Below, one piece after another: positions 7,243 to 11,367 of a DNA stretch of 11,367 nucleotides. Every line of letters begins with the position of its first letter. Positions within the stretch are counted from its first letter, which is position 1. The DNA is from an uncultured Oscillospiraceae bacterium (GTDB taxonomy: Bacteria > Bacillota > Clostridia > Oscillospirales > Oscillospiraceae). The notes under the pieces were generated by a model that worked only from the letters and a program-made list of their open reading frames with translations, searched no databases and was not told where the DNA came from. The stretch is taken from the NCBI GenBank assembly GCA_900762005.1, contig CAAFEV010000146.1, positions 1 to 11,367 on the forward strand, written 5' to 3'. A program made the translations under genes and the position numbers.

Positions 7243-7285
7243 AACGGCTGCGAGGGAATCATCTCCCTTGCAGCCGTTGTTTTTT
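7243..7285 (+). terminator. Intrinsic terminator of the TRIC gene
   Basis: AACGGCTGCGAGGGA (7243-7257) pairs along all 15 positions with TCCCTTGCAGCCGTT (7264-7278), with one G-T pair and a 6-nt loop. It is followed by G and TTTTTT (7280-7285). On the minus strand the bases after the stem are TTCCTGTTG, without a proper T-run, so it should work mainly rightward. The convergent glycosyltransferase gene ends at 7287, two bases from the T-run. Confidence 0.88.
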
Positions 7286-7286
7286 C

Positions 7287-8210
7287 CTACGAATCCTTCT
7301 CACCCTCGCCGCAGGTATCTGCGACAACATAGCGCGGCCGGTCCTTGATTTCCTCGTAAATGTTACCAATATAGTAGCCCAGAATACCAAGGGAAATCAT
7401 TATCATACTACCGATAAACAGCAGCAGGATAATCACCGTGGTAAAGCCGCCAAGCGCGGTTCCCGCAATTTTTTGCACCAGAGCAATCACGCCGAGCACC
7501 ACCGAAACGAGCAGCGTCACAACGCCCAGAAGCGTGACGATATGCAGCGGCATGGCGGTAAACGCGGTGATGTTGGAGACAGCATATTTCATCAACGACC
7601 ACGTTGACCATTTTGACTGCCCCGCCGTGCGCTCCCGCACCTCATAGGCAACCTCCGCCGTGCGGAAGCCGACCCACGATGACAGCGCACGGAAAAATGC
7701 CCGTTTTTCGCGCATTGTCAGAATCACGTTGACCGCCTTGCGGTCGAGCAGCTTAAAATCGGAGGCGCGGGACATATCGACCTTGGTTGCGCGGCTGATT
7801 AAAGCATAAAACACCTTTGCAGACAGGCGGTGCAAGCCGCTTTCCTGTCCGCGGTCGGACTTCACGCCCTCAACGACCTCCGCGCCCTGCTCCCAGCGGC
7901 GGTAAAACTCCGCAAGCTTCTCGGGCGGATGCTGCAAATCGCAGTCGATAACCGCCACGCAATCGCCCTTACTGTGCTGCAAGCCCGCAAAAATCGCGGC
8001 TTCCTTGCCGAAATTGCGCGAAAAATGCACACCGCGCACACCCGTCTGCGACAGGGCGCGGATTTCCTGCCAAGTATTGTCCTTTGAGCCATCATCGACA
8101 AACAGCAGCTCATACGCAATGCCCGCCTGCTTGAGTGCCCTGCCGATTTCCCGGGCGGCAGTCGGGACCATCTCCTGCTCGTTATAAGCCGGAATTACCA
8201 CTGACAGCAT
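7287..8210 (-). CDS. GT2 family glycosyltransferase, DPM1/GtrB-like, with two C-terminal membrane helices
   Basis: 307 residues from ATG 8210-8208, preceded by GGAGGG (8222-8217). The frame is open 37 codons further back but runs through the promoter. It begins directly with MLSVVIPAYNEQE, the GT-A nucleotide-binding strand. Next come FVDDGSKDNT (Asp39, Asp40), HFSRNFGKEAAIFAGL and IDCDLQHPPE (Asp89 and Asp91, the metal-binding DXD). Residues about 216-246 and 256-282 are hydrophobic membrane helices, followed by YEEIKDRPRYVV, typical of the CsbB/YkoT/GtrB and dolichol-phosphate-mannose synthase group. Such enzymes move a sugar from a UDP- or GDP-sugar to undecaprenyl phosphate on the inner membrane face, for later decoration of wall polymers or surface glycans. 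The sugar cannot be predicted. No flippase or polytopic GT partner lies beside it. It is a single unit with a consensus promoter. Confidence 0.92.
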   Translation of the reverse strand: MLSVVIPAYNEQEMVPTAAREIGRALKQAGIAYELLFVDDGSKDNTWQEIRALSQTGVRGVHFSRNFGKEAAIFAGLQHSKGDCVAVIDCDLQHPPEKLAEFYRRWEQGAEVVEGVKSDRGQESGLHRLSAKVFYALISRATKVDMSRASDFKLLDRKAVNVILTMREKRAFFRALSSWVGFRTAEVAYEVRERTAGQSKWSTWSLMKYAVSNITAFTAMPLHIVTLLGVVTLLVSVVLGVIALVQKIAGTALGGFTTVIILLLFIGSMIMISLGILGYYIGNIYEEIKDRPRYVVADTCGEGEKDS

Positions 8211-8229
8211 TGCTATCCCTCCGTATCCG

Positions 8230-8289
8230 TTGCATTGAGTTCCGATTGAATTATATCGCTCTTTGCATTTTTTGTCAATGATTTGCATT
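8230..8289 (+). repeat. Three TTGCATT copies in the divergent promoter region
   Basis: TTGCATT occurs at 8230-8236, 8263-8269 and 8283-8289. The last two are within TTTGCATT and 20 bp apart, about two helical turns, flanking the -35 of the leftward promoter. The third overlaps the -35 of the rightward promoter. Possible binding sites for a shared regulator; chance is not excluded in AT-rich sequence. Confidence 0.3.
8250..8278 (-). promoter_or_regulatory. Full-consensus sigma-A promoter of the glycosyltransferase gene
   Basis: On the minus strand, TTGACA (8278-8273) and TATAAT (8255-8250) both match the consensus perfectly with a 17-bp spacer. The start codon at 8210 lies about 35 nt beyond the expected transcription start. 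Strong basal expression is expected unless repressed. Confidence 0.85.
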
Positions 8290-8316
8290 GTTACGTCGGC
8301 GCAGGTGTGGTATAAT
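8288..8316 (+). promoter_or_regulatory. Sigma-A promoter (extended -10) of the asparaginase operon
   Basis: TTGTTA (8288-8293, 4 of 6) and a perfect TATAAT (8311-8316) are 17 bp apart, with TGg directly before the -10. The -35 lies only 9 bp from the -35 of the leftward glycosyltransferase promoter, a back-to-back arrangement. Confidence 0.8.
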
Positions 8317-8350
8317 AGCAAAAAGTGACTTTATCAACGGGAGCGGTTTT

Positions 8351-9358
8351 ATGAAAAAAATTTTGATGCTGGGCACAGGCGGCACGATTGCCTCCGAGAT
8401 GACGGAAAGCGGCTTAACTCCGGTTCTGACCTCCGAGCAGCTTGCCCGGCGTGTGCCAGAGCTTACGCAGCTCTGCGACGTCACCTGCCGTGAGCTGTTT
8501 TCAATTGACTCGACCAATATCACGCCGCAGCACTGGCTGACGATTGCTGCCGCAATTGAGGAAAGCTATGATGCCTACGACGGCTTTGTGATTGCCCACG
8601 GCACGGACACGATGGCGTATACCGCCGCCGCGCTCTCCTATCTAATTCAGGCTTCGCCGAAGCCGATTATCCTCACCGGAGCGCAAAAGCCTATTTTGTT
8701 TGAAAACACCGATTCCAAGACCAACCTGCTTGATGCCTTCCGCTGTGCAATTTCCGACCTGTGCGGCGTACTGATTGTGTTCAACGGGCGTGTGATTCTG
8801 GGCACCCGTGCGCGCAAGACGCACACCACCAGCCTGCAAGCCTTCTCCAGCATCAATTATCCCCTGCTTGCGGTGGTTCAAGACGGTTTTCTGATGGAAT
8901 ATATCCGTCCGGACAGTCTGCCGCGACCCGTGTTTTATCATGCCCTCAACGAGCGTGTCGCACTGTTAAAAATCATACCCGGCACGCAGTGCGATTTGTT
9001 GTCCTACCTTCTGGCGCACAACGATGCGGTGATTATCGAAAGCTACGGTGTCGGCGGTCTGCCGTCGTATCAGGGCAGCGGCTTTTTTGACGTCATCCGC
9101 GATGCCGTTTCCGCGAACAAAACGATTGTCATGACCACACAGGTACAAAATGAGGGCAGCAATCTCTCCGTTTACGGTGTCGGCTTCCATCTCAAGCACG
9201 ATTTACTGCTGCAGGAGGCATATGACATGACAACCGAGGCGACCCTTGCCAAGCTGATGTGGATTTTAGGGCAGACAAGCGACAGTGCCGAAGTCCGCCG
9301 TCTGTTCTGCACCCCGGTGGCGCACGATCTGCTGCGATTGAAGGAAAACGGAGCATGA
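8351..9358 (+). CDS. ansA: Type I (cytoplasmic) L-asparaginase
   Basis: 335 residues. ATG 8351 follows GGGAG (8339-8343) and gives the family N-terminus; an earlier in-frame start at 8288 would overlap the promoter. The enzyme hydrolyses L-asparagine to aspartate and ammonia. The first signature is MLGTGGTIAS, with nucleophile Thr12. The second is AHGTDTMAYTAAAL, with the Thr85-Asp86 pair. SIDSTN (51-56) supplies the substrate-binding serine region. Lys156 in ARKTHTTSLQAF probably corresponds to the catalytic Lys near 162 of other family members. There is no signal peptide, and the length matches AnsA (about 338 residues) rather than the exported AnsB, so cytoplasmic action is expected. The next gene starts inside its stop (ATGA), so the two are translated together. 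A weaker alternative is the Glu-tRNA(Gln) amidotransferase subunit GatD, excluded by the lack of its N-terminal domain. Confidence 0.94.
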   Translation: MKKILMLGTGGTIASEMTESGLTPVLTSEQLARRVPELTQLCDVTCRELFSIDSTNITPQHWLTIAAAIEESYDAYDGFVIAHGTDTMAYTAAALSYLIQASPKPIILTGAQKPILFENTDSKTNLLDAFRCAISDLCGVLIVFNGRVILGTRARKTHTTSLQAFSSINYPLLAVVQDGFLMEYIRPDSLPRPVFYHALNERVALLKIIPGTQCDLLSYLLAHNDAVIIESYGVGGLPSYQGSGFFDVIRDAVSANKTIVMTTQVQNEGSNLSVYGVGFHLKHDLLLQEAYDMTTEATLAKLMWILGQTSDSAEVRRLFCTPVAHDLLRLKENGA

Positions 9359-9891
9359 ACCGTCCGGAATTTGAGCGGCAACTTGCACAATTTCCGCTGC
9401 TTGCCTATGCGTTTTTCCCGACGGACGCGCTCGAATTTTCCGGGCGCGCGCGCATAATCTGCGAGACACAATGTCCGCGCTTCGGCAAAAGCTGGGCGTG
9501 TCCGCCCGCCGTCGGCACCGTTGCTGAATGCAAAGCGCGTTGTCTTGCTTACCCCTCGGGGCTGCTGATTGCCACCGTCTCGGAGGTGGAAACCGCCGAT
9601 GATATGGCACAGACCCTCGCCACGCGGCCGGCGCACGAGACACTGACGCGGGAGGTTGCCGCGCTGCTGAAGGAGCAGGGCTGCGCGGTGTATCCGCTGT
9701 CTGCGGACTCCTGCGCCCTGTGTGAACGCTGTACTTATCCCGCTGCCCCCTGCCGCAAGCCGGAAGCCCTGTATCCTTGTATCGAGAGCCACGGCATTCT
9801 CGTCACCGCCCTAGCTGAACACTATAAAATCGACCATCGCGCAGAGGAACATACCGTCACATGGTTTTCCCTGTTGCTTTACCGCTCATAA
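9355..9891 (+). CDS. DUF2284 family Cys-rich metal-binding protein
   Basis: 178 residues. The ATG at 9355 overlaps the asparaginase stop (ATGA), with GGAG just upstream. It has two Cys clusters. The first is Cys36-x3-Cys40-x8-Cys49 (CETQCPRFGKSWACPP), with further Cys59 and Cys63. The second is Cys120-x2-Cys123-x2-Cys126-x6-Cys133, with Cys142 (SCALCERCTYPAAPC). The second resembles an iron-sulfur cluster motif. The order of CPxxGKSWxCPP, a C-rich CxxCxxC segment, Cys-hydrophobic-ESHGI and a C-terminal strand matches DUF2284, annotated as predicted metal-binding. No function is established. It may bind [4Fe-4S] or zinc; this is inferred from Cys spacing only. Coupling to asparaginase suggests shared expression but not necessarily a shared pathway. 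No terminator was found before the next promoter. Confidence 0.88.
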   Translation: MNRPEFERQLAQFPLLAYAFFPTDALEFSGRARIICETQCPRFGKSWACPPAVGTVAECKARCLAYPSGLLIATVSEVETADDMAQTLATRPAHETLTREVAALLKEQGCAVYPLSADSCALCERCTYPAAPCRKPEALYPCIESHGILVTALAEHYKIDHRAEEHTVTWFSLLLYRS

Positions 9892-9912
9892 AACAAACGT
9901 ATCAAAAATGGC

Positions 9913-9941
9913 TTGACGCAACCTGTATTCTGTGGTACTCT
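9913..9941 (+). promoter_or_regulatory. Probable promoter of the LRR protein gene
   Basis: TTGACG (9913-9918, 5 of 6) and TACTCT (9936-9941, 3 of 6) are 17 bp apart, with TGg before the -10. The weak -10 makes this a moderate call. It lies 22 bp after the DUF2284 stop. The leader would be about 75 nt. Confidence 0.45.
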
Positions 9942-9959
9942 TATTGTAGAATGATTTCC

Positions 9960-9989
9960 TGCGGACATTACTACACGGTAAACACCGCA
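9960..9989 (+). other. Leader hairpin before the LRR protein gene
   Basis: TGCGG (9960-9964) pairs with CCGCA (9985-9989), and TTAC (9968-9971) pairs with GTAA (9978-9981). A symmetric ACA/ACA internal loop separates the two stems and a 6-nt loop caps them. No T-run follows, so it is not a terminator. It would lie in the 5' leader, about 35 nt before the start codon, and could affect mRNA stability or translation. Confidence 0.35.
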
Positions 9990-10024
9990 AAATACCACAC
10001 AAACGGAAAGGTAGGAAAGCCGCC

Positions 10025-11367
10025 ATGAAAAGAAAACTTCTCAGTACCCTGCTTGCCATATCCCTGCTGCTGTGTATCATACCGACGATACATGCTGCGC
10101 CGCCGGAGCTGCTCTACTCCGTGCAAAACGGCTGTGTCACTATTACCGGCACAACAGAGCCGGTTGTTGGCGAGCTGGTGATACCGCAGACGATTGACAG
10201 TTACCCCGTCACGGCAATCGGACGCTATGCGTTCTTTTCGCAGGGGGAGTTAACCTCCGTTCTCCTTCCGGACGGTCTGCTGTCCATCGGGGAAGCCGCA
10301 TTTCAGTACACCGGTCTGACCAAGGTTCGCGTTCCCGCTTCTGTTACGCAAATCGGCGATTGGGCATTTCAGGCTTACCACTGCATCGGTTATGTGTACG
10401 GCAGACAGGTAGAGTGCGGTACAGACGCTTTTTACGGAAGCGTATATTGCTATAAGGACGTATACATCAGCAGCACTTACGGATACAGTTATAATTTAGA
10501 CGAGTATCTATATGACCCCGGTACGGCGGAGGTCTTAACAGACGGTATTTATAGCTATGTGCTGCACAACGGCGAAGCAACCCTCGTCTACTGCGACAGC
10601 TATACGCCGCAAACCCTGCCGAAGGAGCTGGGCGGCTGTCCGCTTGTTGCGCTTGCGCCGTATTGTGCCAATTTACAAAACATCAGAAGTGGGCTGAAAT
10701 TCACCGTGCCGGACACCGTCCGCATCATCGGCGCGCAGACTACCGGCTGTGTGACGAATCTACCGTCTCAGCTTACCTATGTCGGCAACGAGGTATACCG
10801 CAGCCAAAATCTGGGGGCACATCTGGTTCTGCCGGCATCGCTCACCTACATCGGTGAAAACACCTTTGCCTACTGTAAGCTGGAATCCGTTACCTTTCCG
10901 GCAGGATTGCTGGAAATCGGTCTTCATGCGTTTCAGTGGAATCTTTTGTCGCGCGTTGTACTGCCGGAGGGCCTACAAACCGTTCGATCCTGCGCATTCT
11001 CAGACTGCGTTAACCTGATCAGCCTGTATATCCCTGCCTCCGTCACCGTTTGCGAGCAGCCTGTCGGCTTTTATAATCTGAGCAAAGATTTTGTCCTCAC
11101 ATGGTATGTCGATACAGAAAGTGAGCTGTACCGCTACTGCATTGACTACGCGATAAAATTTCAAGATGCCCGGGACGGGAAGGAATTTCTTTCGCGCTAT
11201 TACACCGTCATTGACGGATTGCATTATACCGTTTATCCGATAGATGGTTATGCTTCTCTGGACGGTCCCGCCGGTACGCCGATTACCAAACCGCTCTCCC
11301 TGCCGGATTATGTGGACGGTTATCCGCTGACGAAAGCTTTTTCAAATCTCTTTCCCTTTGTGCGGGG
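10025..11367 (+). CDS. Secreted BspA-type leucine-rich repeat (LRR_5) protein, partial
   Basis: 447 complete codons from ATG 10025; the C-terminus is beyond the window. GGTAGGAAAG lies about 7 nt before the start. Residues 1-24 form a signal peptide (MKRK, hydrophobic core, TIHA/APP). Two blocks of LRR_5 repeats follow, at about 64-116 and 273-341, with repeating patterns such as TSVLLPDGLLSIGEAAF, TKVRVPASVTQIGDWAF, ESVTFPAGLLEIGLHAF and SRVVLPEGL. Such repeats occur in BspA-like surface proteins of gut and oral bacteria and usually bind proteins or hosts; the ligand here is unknown. Three larger units seem to begin with a similar motif (YSVQNG about 31, YVLHNG about 177, YTVIDG about 393), each leading into a segment like IPQTIDSYPVTAIG, LPKELGGCPLVALA or LPDYVDGYPLTKAF. 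Six ATA isoleucine codons make its codon use looser than that of its neighbours. Any wall anchor would be in the missing part. Confidence 0.88.
   Translation, partial: MKRKLLSTLLAISLLLCIIPTIHAAPPELLYSVQNGCVTITGTTEPVVGELVIPQTIDSYPVTAIGRYAFFSQGELTSVLLPDGLLSIGEAAFQYTGLTKVRVPASVTQIGDWAFQAYHCIGYVYGRQVECGTDAFYGSVYCYKDVYISSTYGYSYNLDEYLYDPGTAEVLTDGIYSYVLHNGEATLVYCDSYTPQTLPKELGGCPLVALAPYCANLQNIRSGLKFTVPDTVRIIGAQTTGCVTNLPSQLTYVGNEVYRSQNLGAHLVLPASLTYIGENTFAYCKLESVTFPAGLLEIGLHAFQWNLLSRVVLPEGLQTVRSCAFSDCVNLISLYIPASVTVCEQPVGFYNLSKDFVLTWYVDTESELYRYCIDYAIKFQDARDGKEFLSRYYTVIDGLHYTVYPIDGYASLDGPAGTPITKPLSLPDYVDGYPLTKAFSNLFPFVR

Noticed and set aside
8211..8321. 37-codon N-terminal extension of the glycosyltransferase
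   Set aside because: It includes a full-consensus promoter and the ribosome binding site. The GT2 family normally begins at the LSVVIPAYNE strand.
1..11367. CRISPR array, tRNA or rRNA genes, insertion sequence or toxin-antitoxin pair
   Set aside because: No evenly spaced repeat-spacer pattern, no cloverleaf or rRNA-like stretch, no transposase motif with terminal inverted repeats, and no small gene pair with start signals was found by reading both strands.

Overview
The window looks like a piece of a Clostridia (Bacillota) chromosome, most like the Oscillospiraceae/Ruminococcaceae group. The reasons are the moderately high G+C coding sequence with AT-rich gaps, strong AGGAGG-type ribosome binding sites, vegetative sigma-A promoters with 17-bp spacers, and typical gut-Firmicute families (a large S8 subtilase with a PA insert, DUF2284, a BspA-type leucine-rich repeat protein). 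The taxonomy is inference from gene content only. No rRNA, tRNA, CRISPR array, transposase or phage gene was seen.

Layout, left to right. 1-2277 (-): secreted S8 subtilisin-like protease, its 3' end outside the window. 2278-2560: its promoter, plus the terminator of the next minus-strand gene. 2561-3481 (-): unusual protein with an N-terminal zinc ribbon and a C-terminal CFI-box-like domain. 3482-3773: a divergent 292-bp gap with two promoters and a GC-rich, unexplained repeat-like segment. 3774-5108 (+): RsmF-type rRNA (cytosine-C5) methyltransferase. 5244-6536 (+): MurA, with its own promoter and followed by a textbook terminator. 6595-7230 (+): TRIC/UPF0126 membrane protein, closed by a 15-bp-stem terminator. 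7287-8210 (-): GT2 membrane-anchored glycosyltransferase, convergent with the TRIC gene. 8211-8350: compact back-to-back promoters. 8351-9358 (+): type I L-asparaginase, translationally coupled through an ATGA overlap to 9355-9891 (+), a Cys-rich DUF2284 metal-binding protein. 10025-11367 (+): secreted BspA-type leucine-rich repeat protein, running off the right edge.

Functionally this is a mix of housekeeping genes (ribosome methylation, first committed step of peptidoglycan synthesis, asparagine breakdown) and cell-surface or secreted genes (protease, lipid-linked sugar transferase, LRR protein). Most genes are single transcription units with their own promoter. The only clear operon is the asparaginase-DUF2284 pair. 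I did not find a clearly new multi-gene system. The most interesting points are the zinc-ribbon/CFI-box protein, the repeat-like segment at 3570-3730, a terminator wedged between murA and the TRIC ribosome binding site, a 9-mer shared at the same position in two promoters, and the coupled asparaginase-DUF2284 pair.
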